NCBI GenBank assembly: GCA_002104985.1
Contig: MCGO01000026.1
Coordinates: forward strand, 62,001-126,000
From: Rhizoclosmatium globosum
Taxonomy: Eukaryota > Chytridiomycota > Chytridiomycetes > Chytridiales > Chytriomycetaceae
DNA length: 64,000 nucleotides
Reading direction: 5' to 3'
Shown here: positions 12,453 through 23,712 of the stretch, piece by piece
How positions within the stretch are numbered: position 1 is the first letter of the stretch
How the letters are laid out: each line of letters begins with the position of its first letter
The notes under the pieces: model-generated
Database searches by the model: none
The model's input: only the letters and a program-made list of their open reading frames with translations
Told to the model about the DNA's origin: nothing
Translations under genes and position numbers: made by a program

Positions 12453-12642
12453 TTTTTCACGATACTCATCAACTCGCCCAACATAGGAACAAGCATTGAT
12501 GGCACTTGAAACACGAATATCAGCAGCTTTATTTCAAAAAGATGAGCAAATCAAGGGCCTCAAAAGCAAGATTGAAGAATTGGCCGAACAGAATGCACAA
12601 TTGAAGCGATTTATTGAGAAAGAATGCAAAAACCTGCTATGA
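9848..12642 (+). CDS. CEP131: CEP131/AZI1-like centriolar-satellite coiled-coil protein
   Basis: Thirteen exons join in frame: 9848-9898, 9952-10031, 10106-10323, 10388-10520, 10572-10743, 10797-10961, 11044-11139, 11214-11321, 11418-11708, 11793-11954, 12029-12233, 12269-12420, 12487-12642 (662 aa). From about residue 150 it is continuous coiled coil. The segment WIAEKTKIIKDQTVKGLEPE followed by IQRMIAQHK is the signature block of metazoan CEP131 (family knowledge: WLxxxTxxIKExTVRGLEPEIQKLIARHK), and the downstream register (EEREFARQRYQKQLE, EIIVQRLE, KIEREFENK) also follows that family. CEP131 acts at centriolar satellites and the ciliary transition zone, so its presence implies a flagellated zoospore stage. 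The start is the first ATG. The N-terminal 150 residues are less conserved. A GT microsatellite overlaps the donor of intron 12. Confidence 0.85.
12421..12446 (+). repeat. GT dinucleotide microsatellite in CEP131 intron 12
   Basis: Thirteen uninterrupted GT units that begin exactly at the 5' splice site, so the donor GT is itself part of the repeat. Confidence 0.9.
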
Positions 12643-12804
12643 ATGAGAGTGACTCTACGGACATAATTAATAAATGTACTATGGCTTATTTTATTTATTT
12701 ATTTTTTTACTGTATTCTACATTTTTCCTTGCATTCCAGAAGACTTACAACCAAACCTTCTTTCTCTTACGAACGAAGGAACGAACGACGAAAAAGGGGG
12801 CGCC

Positions 12805-15800
12805 ATGTTCAGTGCAGTGCAGCAACAGCTTCTCCAAGTGTTCCTGTCAGTGTTTGTGCTATTTTCAGCAGTGTCGCTTGGGACCGGCTGGTCGTTTGCC
12901 TCGGCACTTTCGTATTTGAGCCTTGGAAGCGCGGCGGGTCTTGTTCTTGTTGCGACACATCAGCCACAGCCACAGCCACAGTTGCGAGAACGAGAACGAG
13001 AACGAGGACAAACCAAAGAGAAAAAGAAGAAGAAGAGAGTGTCGTTGGCTGTGGAACCACTTGTTGAACCACTTGTTGAACCACTTGTTGAACAACCAGT
13101 GGAACAAAGGAGAAGTCTGTCACGGTACCTGTTACTTGTTACTCTTTCTTTCTCTTTCTTTCTCTCTTCTGCTTCTCTCTACTCTACTCTACTCTCTACT
13201 CTCTACTCTGCTCTCTTGTAATCAATCAATCAATTAAACTAATCGAATCCAACCCAAACCCAAACCAAGGTCCACTCTCAATCGCCAAAACACATTCGCA
13301 TCCCGCCGTCGAGCCGATGTTGCCGCTCTTCTGTCGCGCCTTGAATCGGAACTGCAAAACAACAATTTGAACAACTCGAACAACTTGAACAACTTGAACA
13401 ACAACGTAAACACTCCTCAATTGGACACGAACAACAACAACAACACCAACAACAACACCAATTCAACTTTTGACGACCCGCCGCCGTCGCCCGCTCCCTC
13501 GGACATTGCCAGTCCTGCCCCGGCCCGACGAGGCGTCTTCGTCACCGGAAGCAACAGAGCCTCTCCGGTCCTCTCAGTTAATGATTACTCTTCGCCAACT
13601 ACAACTACAACTACAACGCGTCGCGCGGGAAGTCCGTTGCGTTCCTCTCCTGCTCCAGATGACTTGCCGCTCCTGGATTCGCCCCTGCCTCCACCACCAC
13701 CACCACCCACTGATCATCATCAGGATACAACTGAATATCTTGATGCTTATTCATCATCTCCTGTGAATATTGTTCATTCAAATCCTGTCGTGGCATCTGC
13801 TTCTGATTCGGCTCCTCCAATGCTCGATGCAAATGGTGATCCAGTTGCTACCTCATCCTCATCCGCCGATTCTCTAGAACAGCCTTTGGTTGATATAAAC
13901 ACTCTCCTCGCCAATCTGGACTTGGCTCTGGCCGAAAATCAACAACAACCTGCTGACTCTGCTAGCAGTGATTCAGACTTTGATTATGATTCTTCCTCCG
14001 CCTCAGACTTTTCGAGGCAAATTTATTCATCTTCTCTCAATTCTGCAGAAGCCCGTCTGGAAAACCATTTGACGGAATGTAAAAATCTTGTTGCTCTCCT
14101 ACACGCTGTTTCGGAGCATCAAGCGCGAAAAGGTATAAAGAAAGAGAGTAGGAGTGAAGCCAACTGTCAGTTGTAGAGTGGAAGCGATCGAGATTGAGCG
14201 AGACGAGATGGAAAGTGATTGGTGAAACGAAGTGGATTCGTTGTTAAAGAAGAAGCAAGTGTGAGTGAAGCGAACTTTATGGAACGTGACTGTTTGCGAA
14301 GCGAATTAGTGTTTAAAGTAGTGGGGCCATACTGGCGTGGAAACCCTCCCTCGAAAATCATTTGACGGAATGTAAAAATCTTATTGCTCTCCTTCACGCC
14401 GTTTCGGAGCACTTATTAGTCCCAGCGTAGTATGTATGAGTGGCGAAACGAACATGGAATTTCCGAGTTGGATTAATTCACAGCGATTGAAGCGAGATGG
14501 AAGAAGTCTATGCGCGACAAATTAGTTTTAAGAGAAATGGGTTTTATTGAATCAGGCAGAGTGGAGTGAAAAGGTGGAGCCGATGGAGCTGAGTGAGGAG
14601 AGAAAAAATGTGAGCAACTTTTCTCAAGTACCAGTCGAGCGAGCGAGGCGACATTTTGTTATCAATCAAACAAGAGAGAAAAGAAAATAGCAAGATTAAA
14701 TAGTTCCAAGACGAGAAAGCGAAGTGGTTCTAACTCAATTAATAGATGGCTTTGTTCACCGTGGAGTCACCTGCAATCACTGTGGAGCCCAGCCTATTCG
14801 AGGCATTCGATACCATTGCCTCAATTGTGCCGACTATGATTTATGTGATTCTTGTGAAAACTTGGGTGATGTTCATGTAAAGACACATGCGTTCATCAAA
14901 ATTCGAGTTCCTTTAGCACCTCATGCTAATATGAGAGGAGCTGGGGCGCCTGTTATGTATCCTGGAAAAGAATTGACTGGTTCTTGGAGCCGAGACACGG
15001 AAGTTGAGAAAGTCGTGAAAGAGTCACATTGTGAGTGCATTGTGTCCTTGCCTCCCCCGTCTTTACGAAATGTCTCAATCTTTGTTTATCCACAGTTGAA
15101 GCCGTTGAAATTATTGCCTTATTTGAACAATTTTTATCGCTGGCTACTGTCCCTGCGTCTGAAACATCGGCTGGTGGGATTACACGCGAAACGTTCGATC
15201 AATGTCTTGGAGCGCTCGGAAAAGAGAAGAACCTTATCACGGACCGTATATTTGCCTTCTTCGATCAGGACTCGGATGGTTTGATTTCATTCCGCGAGTT
15301 TGTTCTTGGACTTGGAGTCATGATCAAAGGGAGTTTAGATGAGCGTATTGAATGTAAGGTTTCTCGTTGGTTCAATGTAATATTCACCGAATCTGTTAGA
15401 TGCCTTCAAAGGATATGACTTGAACTCAGACGGGAAAATTTCGCGCGAAGAGTTACATCGAATGTTCAAGGCTTACTTTTATCTCTCAATGCAGCTTGTT
15501 CGTGACTATGTGAAAACAGTGGAACAGGAGATGATGGATACGTTTGATGATGAAGCTTCTAAGCCTGTCTCGGCCAGTTTTACTGCACCTATTCCAACGT
15601 CGAGTATCGCAAATACCTCTGGACAACCGGAAGATAATTCACACACAAAGTTGCGAGGATATGAAGGAACTATGGGCGAAAGTAGCCGTCCTAATACCGC
15701 TCCCAGCAGCTCCGCTAATGTGGCGTCGGTATTTACTCATGTTGGAAGCAACAGCAGCAGCGCTGTTTCGGCTCTTGCAAATGGTCCGTCTCAATTGGAG

Positions 15801-16626
15801 CAAGTGGTAGAAATGGCTCAATCAGCTGCCTCATCCTCTCAAGCTTTTGCTCCACCAACCATTTTGTCTAATCACGAAAACAGTAGCTCAAGCTCTATCA
15901 ATAACTCTGGTGGACTTACAATTGATGTGAAAACCACAAAAGGAAAGCTTCCTACAGCAACGTCAAACTTTGATGCAAATGGACGACTCCCGTCTCCAAC
16001 ATCCGCAAACTCAATAACAGTATTCCCGCAACGACGAAGTGTTAGCCCCTCTGGATCATTTATATCGAATCGAAGTCCAAGTCCTGTTTATAACACACCA
16101 TCTGCAACCCAATTCCCCAACACAGGACGGCTAAGTGGAACTGTTACAACAACAACAACGACTACTACGGTTGTGGGTGGACTGCTGACGCGTGGAACGC
16201 GAGCATTACAAGAAGTGCAAGCTCTGCGAAGAAGGTCGAATGTTTCATTGCGAAGCGTATATCGTGATGGTTCAACGTCAGCAACGGCTGGTGCGATGGA
16301 TTTAGTTAGTCCAGTGAGTCCGATTGAGGAGCTGTTTTTTGGGAGTATGCAGACTGTTGCTGCAGGAACTATGGGGACGTTAGATGAACAACGACTTCCT
16401 GTTATTGAAGCTATGAGCCAGGATGCTATTGAAGAGATGGTGGAAAGGACGTGAGTCGCTGGTTTTTATTTTGTGTTCTTTCTATGACTAACCTCTGTTT
16501 TTTCATAGATTTGTTGCTGCAGGTGCAGCCAATTCTGCATATATTACGCTAGAAGAGTTTAGGAAAGCAGTTGAGCTAGATCATTCTTATTTACAGTGGT
16601 TTGAGGCATTAGGGTCTGTTTTCTAA
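12805..16626 (+). CDS. membrane protein with ZZ zinc finger and two EF-hands
   Basis: Exons 12805-13124, 13270-14132, 14746-15030, 15096-15353, 15400-16450 and 16509-16626 join with consistent phases to 964 aa. Residues 1-51 contain two hydrophobic segments, suggesting membrane insertion. An Asn/Pro/Ser/Thr-rich linker follows. Exon 3 encodes a ZZ finger (CNHCGAQPIRGIRYHCLNC, then YDLCDSC). Exons 4-5 hold two canonical EF-hands (DQDSDGLISFRE; DLNSDGKISREE), and the C-terminus is long and low-complexity. ZZ plus EF-hand proteins of this layout are common in early-diverging fungi; calcium-regulated scaffolding is inferred. The 613-nt intron 3 joins what could look like two genes: phase 1 matches at both ends, and a degenerate copy of the preceding exon end lies inside it. 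If the join is wrong, these are two adjacent genes. Confidence 0.75.
14352..14417 (+). repeat. degenerate duplicate of the exon-2 3' end inside intron 3
   Basis: About 65 bp closely matching 14055-14120 (both encode LENHLTECKNL, then I/V, then ALLHAVSEH). It lies in the intron between the linker and the ZZ exon. After the shared part the copy runs to a stop, so it looks like a failed exon duplication or an alternative terminal exon. Confidence 0.7.
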
Positions 16627-16678
16627 GTGTTTTTTTGGCATCACGTAAAAATATGAATACCACTGGCATAATTACAAT

Positions 16679-17773
16679 TTATTCCCCAATTCGTAAATCC
16701 CAATCAAGATACTTGCATATTGATTCCACAATATCGTCGCAGTCACCTTGCAGACAATAATCAAAGGAGATGGAGGGAGACAACAACTCCTTGTTGACCA
16801 AGAGTTTGGGTACTTTTAGAGGCAATTGTTGTATGATTTTGGCCACGGGTGAAATTTGGAGGCTGGAGCCAATGACAACGAAGAAATCCACCTTTTTCAA
16901 GTCAGATAGTAGAAGTGTATCGAATTTGGAAGCAACATTTTCCCCAAAGAATACGATATCAGGTTTCATGATTCTAGAATATAATGAATGCATGGGTGAG
17001 CGACGATAAATGACAACAAACAGTGGACGTCTCACCCATCTTTCTTTTCATAGCATTTTGGACACGTCATGACAACACCAGATTCCAAATTTGATCTAAT
17101 GCCTTCAAATGATGTCTTGAATTTGCATACAGTACAACTGGCAGATGCAAACGATCCATGACATTGGAATACTTTGGAGCTTGAGATTCCACTCATTTTT
17201 TCCAAACCATCAATATTTTGGGTATAATTACGTAAAAGCTTTCCTTTTAATTCAAGCAGCTTGATAAACTTGTGGCATCGTGTGGGCGTCCATGTAGTCT
17301 TTGAAACGAGACTCTTTTTTCCCCAGATGTGTGTTAGTTTCGAATGTTGGGGTGTGAGGATGAGCAATCCTGCCTACCTTGGCAAACGAATAAAAAGGCT
17401 TGGGATTGCTTTTGAAGGTATCGATGTGGAACATATCCTCGGGGCTGTCAAGGTTGTATTCGCCGAGTTGCGAATAGATTCCACCTTTTGAACGACTGAC
17501 ACAGTGGATTGATTGAGCAAATGGGGCAACGTAAAGAATCAAGAAGCAATTACAAGTCAGGAATTCCAGCGTTTGTGCTTATTCCCGCACCTAACATTGA
17601 CATTTGATTGTTAGATTGCTTTGAACAGTGAACAATGAAGGAGGCAGCTGACCAGTAATGACCATGATATTCTTGGCCGACGCAAACAAACGACCCACAT
17701 TCTCATGCGAAGTCGTCTCATTGGCCGTCAGGTCGCTGTCGTTGTTGTCGTCGAACTTCCGCTTGGGTGGCAT
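16679..17773 (-). CDS. NAD-dependent protein deacetylase, sirtuin (Hst2/SIRT2-like)
   Basis: Exons 17773-17653, 17590-17554, 17495-17378, 17313-17036 and 16973-16679 encode 282 aa. Motifs in order: GAGISTNAGIPDFRS (NAD binding), LLRNYTQNIDGLE with the catalytic core, the active His in QCHGSF, the zinc site CTVCK then CPKC, IVFFGENV, and GSSLQISPVA. Size and motif spacing fit class I sirtuins of the Hst2/SIRT2 type. It removes acyl groups from lysines using NAD+; cytosolic or nuclear. The 37-nt exon 2 is short but encodes the invariant GAGIS...PDF loop, which supports the model. No signal peptide. Convergent with the ZZ/EF-hand gene. Confidence 0.92.
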
Positions 17774-18046
17774 TTCTTGATTCGATTTTCTTTGGACTCA
17801 CTCGACATCAACTTCAACGGCAAGGGAAAAATGGTAAAAAGAAGGTTAAAGATGAAGGGTGGGTGGAAGGAGGATTGACTTCCTTGTTCTTCCAGTCCAA
17901 GGAAAAAAGGTCGCTTCGGAGCAGCTGACAATCAGAAGATTCAGATTGCTGGTTTTATAATATTATCATATAATATTATTTATTGTGCCATGAGCAGAAT
18001 ACACTTCAATTAATGTAATTGGAAATCCTCAAACTGATTGCAGCAC

Positions 18047-19207
18047 CACGTAGTCTTACAAGCTGTGTTTTGGGCCCTCGACTTGAGCAACCTTAGCAGA
18101 ACCAGTCAACAGGCGCTTTCTAGTGGTGCAACAGCCAGCCTCCTCAATCATCCGACCTACCGCAAGCCGAAGCCGCAAGTGTGGCAGAACAACGATTCAG
18201 TCTGCCTGTGCTCCAATGGTCCACAACACGAAATCAACTGCGTTTTGCACGCGATGGAATGCAATTGTTTCTTGGCGTCAAAGAGGTAGGCTGTTGGTGC
18301 ATTTTTGGTTTCTAAGAGTCATGACAATGTTAGGGCAAACATATTCACAAAGAAACAATTTACCGAGAGAGTCGTGGAACCAGATACTTGGAGGTGCAAG
18401 GGAAGGCGAGTCGAGAGAATAGTCCAGAGAAGTGGCCATGGAACTGAATACTTGGGTTTGAGAGAAACGTCGGGCCCAGAGAAGTGGTGCGTCCAGCAAG
18501 ACAAAGAGTCCATGAGAGCCCAGAGAAACGAGAGAGTTCAGGTGTGTCAGTGTTTGGATCGTGAGTCAATGATGTGGAAGCAAATTGTCAGATTTTTTGA
18601 CAGGAGGAAGAGGATGCTGACGATGGTCACATATGAAGGGAGCCGTTCCTCACACAACAAGTAGGAAGCTGTTGTAACAAGGTTAGTTATATGATGATAT
18701 GTTTGTGCAAGTTTGGAATCAAATGGGAGTGGTGGGATGGATCGATAGTACCACCTTGCTCAACTCGGTGAAGCTTTTGCAGCTTTCCTATGCTGTCTAT
18801 ATGTCTATATACTTGACATATTTTTCTGGAAGACCTTGAGTGTTGGATTGGAGGACTGGACAGAACCTGGTTGCTACAATAAAATACTTTGAGTACCACC
18901 TGGATGGACATACTCTATGACAGTACATACCTTGAAATGTATTATCTGCGTGATATACTGCGTGCTTAACATGATGTCTGGAGTGAAACTGGTGTGTGCT
19001 GGTTCAAACAGAATCCTCACCAAACCCTTAGGCATCAACAAGCATCCGAGAGCGCAAGACGCGGTGATTTTAATTTTGTCTCGAAGTTCCTTGTCTGTGT
19101 TGTAGCCATCCTCTTTGTATCTTTTAATTAGCTGTTGACAACTTCACCGGATAAGTACCGCCAAAGAAACCATACAGGGTTGTCTGCATCAACAACTCAA
19201 GTTCAAG
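18047..19207. repeat. island outer direct repeat, left copy (A1)
   Basis: 1,161 bp nearly identical to 30377-31537 at a constant offset of 12,330, with only scattered substitutions near the ends. It abuts the inverted NYN copy at 19207/19208. The ends are not TG...CA, so they do not look like LTRs. It carries exons of a minus-strand gene. Confidence 0.9.
18157..19131 (-). pseudogene. island gene fragment on repeat A1 (3' exons only)
   Basis: Minus-strand exons include 19131-18931 (67 codons, KRYKEDGYNTDKELRDKIK onward, phase-consistent acceptor and GTATGT donor) and a terminal exon that ends with a Cys-rich tail (CCGPLEHRQTE then CHTCGFGLR) and a stop at 18157. Intermediate exons (SYLLCEERLPSY...) can be seen. 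Upstream exons are missing because the repeat joins a foreign sequence at 19207, so this copy is probably non-functional. Protein family not recognised; the terminal C-C...C-x2-C pattern could bind zinc. Confidence 0.4.
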
Positions 19208-20047
19208 ATTATATCATCCAACTTGAAGACTTGAGGGTTTTGGGGATCTAGATACTCGATGGTCTTTGTCATCAGCTCAGCATCCCATGTGATCAAGATA
19301 ACGGTTCTCCCATGTTCAGCAATTGTTCTTAAAAGAGGGGCCGCCTGGATTTGGTTTGTACAGATCACAAAACATCGACCGGGCTCCCTGGGCTTGATGA
19401 GTGAGAAGCAGTAATCCACGAGTACAGTTTCCACAGAAGCTGCTTTTTTGACACCCTGAGGTAGAATCACAACTTGATAGGCTTTCAATGCATTCAATTT
19501 TGCTGCGGATAGTGTGCTGGTATTACAGGCCACAGCTTCAATGACACTTCCATAATAGTGAGCGACGTAGCAGCAGGCACTGATTGTATTCAGGAGCTCT
19601 GCCTCCTGTGTAATTACAGATTAATTATTTGTTATAGATGCAACTCATATGGTGAACATACATTGGGGAAGTTGTTGTTATGAAAATCAACGAGGACTGT
19701 GGATTGAAAAGGTGGGATCAGAGCTATGGGGTGAACCTTTTCATCAACCATAGCAGCTGAACTGGAAGCTGATCTTGAGGAATCCACGGATTCAAACGTG
19801 GACAGACGTGTTGCAGACTTGGAGAGAGGCTCACGGATAAATATATTTCAGTCAGGATGAATGGAAGATTTTGCATGAGATGATGATGATGATGATGGTG
19901 GGGGTATTGGTGGAGTGTCCAAATCTGTGCTTGATCTTGTGAATTCGAAAGACGAGGAGGAGGAGGAGGAGGAGGAGGAAGATGGGAAAGAAGACATAGA
20001 AGAAGAGATGTAATGAGTTCCAGTAGCCACTGTTGCAGAAGTTGAAG
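19208..20047 (-). pseudogene. inverted, truncated copy of NYN-like gene (B1)
   Basis: 840 bp aligning without gaps, in inverted orientation, to 23993-24832 and 27776-28615. A few substitutions change residues (QIQAAPL versus QVQAAPV; TIEYLD versus TIKYLD). The coding part lacks the last about 85 codons: after KLDDI the sequence passes into repeat A1 and terminates. On its other side it is fused out of frame to the preceding minus-strand exons (20048-21644), so the poly-Ser segment would be read as Leu/Pro. Best considered a chimeric pseudogene. Confidence 0.75.
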
Positions 20048-21644
20048 ATAATCTGGGCATATTGGATTCTTCAAATTGGCAAGAAGAATTTCTTGTGTGT
20101 GTTTGGCTGCTGGGTTTGATTGGGAGACAAATGAAAGAAGTTGCGGAGGTAGTCCATTTTGATAGTTCCAGTCGATCAAGTTGTTCAAGTGCATGATCAA
20201 GGCAGCCAGCTAATCAAGAAATAAATCATGGATAGTTATTAATTCAGATTGGAACAGTACAGGAATACAGATACTAGTAGGTGACCAGAATAGATCAATC
20301 ATCAGCAACACACCGTTTGTTGGTCGCCAAATGTAGCTTTATACGTAATACAGTTGGGTGCCTTTCCGATCGTGACGGCTTTGCGCTTCAATACAGCTGA
20401 ATGCCATAGAACAGGCATCATGGCCTTCTTTGCATCATTCTCCAGTTGAGCCACGTAGTCTCCAATTGCACCAACTACATCCATGGTATTGTCATCGAAA
20501 GTTTTGAGAGTTGGTGATGCGATCCCTTCCATTTCCGCAGCAATCTTTTTCTGATAAATACAATATAAAGAGAAATCCACAGAATACATCCCTTACTCAC
20601 TACTATCATCCATTATATCATCTGCATCATCCCCATTCCTGTGCTTGAACACAACCTTTTGTGTGCGTGACATGGAAACCACAACCATAAAGTCAACAAC
20701 CGCGATTCCCTCAAAATCTTGTGACAAATGCTGATCGATAAAAGCCAGTGTGGATCGTACCGCATTCTGGATAACAGCTGTACTTGGATTCTCGTTGGTC
20801 TCCACTCCTAAAGCATACGAAATAAACACAAACAGGGTCGCAAAGCAGTCAGCTGCACAATGAGTGAAGGAAATTTCTCTTTCAGTTCCTGTGCGCTGGG
20901 CTACACAGACAAAGTATGGGAGAATGGCTTCATTCACTCCAACACCTGAACAATTTAGTCAGCAACAAATTCCATTCAAACACAAATAAAAACCTTACTG
21001 TAGTCAATTATATGGAATAAGGGATAGCTTTTGCAGGGGAAAATAATCTCGAACAACGTCAAGTCGGTCTAAGGACCCTCTGTTAATAAAAGGACCACAA
21101 CTACAATGGTCTTACCAGCGGCGCTTCTATTGCGTTCAAAGATCTCTTTGCATATTTGGAAAGGCTGGTTTTGTCACTGCTGAATTCAGATGCTTCAGAA
21201 ATCCTCGTCAAATCTGTAATCAACCAATAATCAGGCGGATTCAAGCAACTACATGAACATCAACAAACTGTCATTTTCAAACACGGTTGACTGGTTGTCC
21301 AACGTAACAAAAGTCGTCAAAACACGTTTCAACACTGCAACCAAAGATACTGGTTAATCTGGAAATAGTGCTTCCTACACACAATTAGAAAGAGTCCAGA
21401 AAGTATACAAAAAGCTAAACTATCTCACTTCAGCAACCACAGCATCAACAATGAGGCATCCAATGACCCGGCTGCAAAGTTGACCTAACAGACACGATTC
21501 CCACAGGATTCCACGCACCCAACAATTCATCAACACCATACTTTCGTTGGCGGTAATGTGCAGACGGTGTATCTCAGCCAGAAAGCTTCTCTCGTTGGTT
21601 ATTCGACGTCTGCGACGGACAAACTCGTCCTTATCGGGCTCCAC
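20048..21644 (-). CDS. island multi-exon gene, 3' end replaced
   Basis: A clear coding series on the minus strand, though unrecognised: an exon beginning near 21644 (DEFVRRRRRITNERSFLAEI onward), exons near 21215-21118, 21072-21001, 20945-20597 (GVNEAILPYFVCVAQRTGTE onward), 20551-20318 (KKIAAEMEGIASPTL onward) and 20212-20048. Phases agree for the last five; the first two junctions do not, so the 5' model is unresolved. The exon near 21644 starts after an acceptor, so more exons lie upstream. The 3' end runs into the inverted NYN copy and loses frame. No enzyme motif is recognisable. A 5' part of this gene recurs at 25221-25427. Confidence 0.5.
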
Positions 21645-21977
21645 TGTGAAAACAACCGTTGTAAACTAATATATCAAGATAGAAATATCAGAAAACACGA
21701 GAATATACATCAAGCAGGGGAGCAGAGAGCTACTGATGACAAACTGAAGTACTGGACAATTGCTGTCGCTCTCAGTGAGCTGGAAGCTTCAATATGATGA
21801 CACTTGATGAATGTTGCATTTGTTGAAAGGTTGGTTGAGATACAAAGATGGAGGTCAATGTGGTTTCGTGGGAGTGGCGTGTGAAAGAGGAAGTTAAGCT
21901 CCGGGGCAAGATACGTGTCGGCACTCCTAATTATTAGGAAATAAATGGAAGAGGCAATACTAAATAATCAGCAGTGC

Positions 21978-22320
21978 TTAGTCAAAAAACCAATCAGATG
22001 AACCCATGCGAACAACAGAATCCTTTGGGAACGCCTTGACAACCTCCGCCTCCACTGCATCCGCAAGCCTTTTGTTTCCAATTCCATACACTGCGTTGCT
22101 ATGTATACGGAATGGTGCTGATGAGTTGATAATAGGAATCAATGGTCGTTACCGCAAGATACTTGTGAGGTCCTGGCCCTTTGGATCCGCTTTGAATGGT
22201 ATCTGTGCAGTTAAATCAGTCAATGTCAGTTGGCCAGTGGGTCTATGCTGCGCAGGAGTAAACCTCCGTACCTGCTCGCCAAGCATATTCAATCTGTGTT
22301 CAACTGTGACGGTTCTTGTT
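21978..22320 (-). CDS. island exons, unrecognised (unit 1)
   Basis: Two minus-strand exons, about 22315-22163 and 22117-21978, join in phase via a GTATCT donor and a CATCAG acceptor and end in SSDWFFD-stop. The encoded segment (TVEHRLNMLGEQVRRFTPAQ onward; later YGIGNKRLADAVEAEVVKAF) looks coding but matches no family I know. It may be the 3' part of the Cys-rich gene upstream (22736-23344), since an alternative acceptor there leads toward it. An identical copy lies at 25761-26103. Confidence 0.4.
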
Positions 22321-22616
22321 TGTTTTCCAAAGCAGTAACAAAGACAAGAGAAAGAGGACATGAAAATGATTATTTTTATTGGAAATGTCATTGTGTAATT
22401 GCCTCCAATTGGTTGAGCTGTAATGGTCGATGGCAGGAAAAATAGTGTGGGCCATAATGTACAAGAGGAGAGTTTGGAAAGATATAGAGGAAGGCAAAAG
22501 AACTGTATTTAAACAGAGACTCTAAATACATCTGAAGATGCAGTGGTGTAATTGGGTTTAGTGTTGAACAACTCGAACCAAAGCCACTTACCAAAAAAAA
22601 ATGGCTCCATACGCCT

Positions 22617-23344
22617 TCAGATCTTTCTTCGTTCATGAGTTTCTCTAGTAGACAAGATGCAGAATTAATATGGTGGGTCAGCTAAACTAACGTTGTTAGT
22701 TACCCCCGTTTCCCCTTCGCCTACGCCGAGGCATGGCTATTCAAAGGAATCAAAATCAGTACACTAGCTCATACAAACAAGAAAGAAACAGAGGAAAGTA
22801 TGGATACATACACAGCCACGGCCGGGAGACTGGTTGTATAACAACGTCGACTAAAACAAAGGGAACGTACCCAGTCTTCGACTGTTTGGGTCTGGGCTCC
22901 ATGGCACCCTCTGCTCCGCGAGCTGCAGCATCCCACACCTTCTTCCTGCAGAATTCAAACTTCTGCAAGGCTGTCCAGCCTGAGCCAGACATCACCCCTT
23001 TGGACTCTCCTGAGTCGCAACCAAGGAGTGGGTACTCGCCTGGAACAAACTCAGTCCGTCGGGGGACTGTGGGCCAAGTGACGGCTGTGTTTAAAACGCG
23101 CTTTAGAACAACTGATATTGACAGGTGACTGGTTCATCAAGTTACCTGGACAGGGGCCGGTGCAGGAGTAGCAGACATCGCTACTTGCAAAACACAGGGT
23201 ACCACAGATACCCTTCCCTTTTGGAGCCTGGCACTCCCAGGCCGTGGTTGCCTAGTCAGTGGAATCAGAAAATTGCCGCGTCTTGAATCGAGAGCTGCTT
23301 GCACTTACCTCGGCGAGGGTACAGGGTTGGGTGAGGATGGTCAT
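22617..23344 (-). CDS. island Cys-rich protein (unit 1)
   Basis: Exons 23344-23309, 23251-23146 and 23111-22871 join in phase: a start MTILTQPCTLAE, then a Cys-rich block (WECQAPKGKGIC, GTLCF, DVCYSCTGPC) resembling a small zinc-binding or disulphide module, then a basic/aromatic segment (GWTALQKFEFCRKKVWDAA). The end is uncertain. Acceptor 22737 gives a short tail GHASA-stop. An alternative acceptor at GCGTAG gives RRGNG and continues through another intron to an exon near 22617 encoding NEERSEGVWSHF. No family recognised. Identical copy in unit 2 and a decayed third copy near 48.4-49.1 kb. Confidence 0.5.
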
Positions 23345-23712
23345 TTTGGTTGGTTTGTGTTTTGACAGGTTGATAATTGTCACTTGGAAAATGTGGAGGA
23401 GTATTTTGGTTTCCACCCAATTAGCTCCAACGGTCCACTGAACTTACAGAAGAAGTCTAGGAGTGCAATGCAGTTAATTTTATCTGCATTATATGTTGTT
23501 CTTATTGGAGACTTACCTTTAAACGTTGAAAATACAGCAATATTGCCCCTGACTGATTTGTATTTTGCGCAATATGTCTTGTTTCTATTCATTGACTGTA
23601 TTTCATACTTTGAAGAGGGGTGCAAAAGGGGTGTAAAACAAGCCGCAAAACGGGTGTGGAAACATCACATCACCCCCTTCTTCTTTTGCTTATCCCCAAC
23701 AAAAACACAACC

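Noticed and set aside
12865..13237. Alternative open frames rich in Phe/Trp/Leu around the GAACGA and CCACTTGTTGAA repeats
   Set aside because: They result from low-complexity repeats read in the wrong frame; the ZZ/EF-hand protein frame explains the region.
18047..19207. Repeat A as an LTR of a retrotransposon
   Set aside because: Both copies carry spliced coding exons, lack TG...CA ends, and no gag/pol sequence lies between them.
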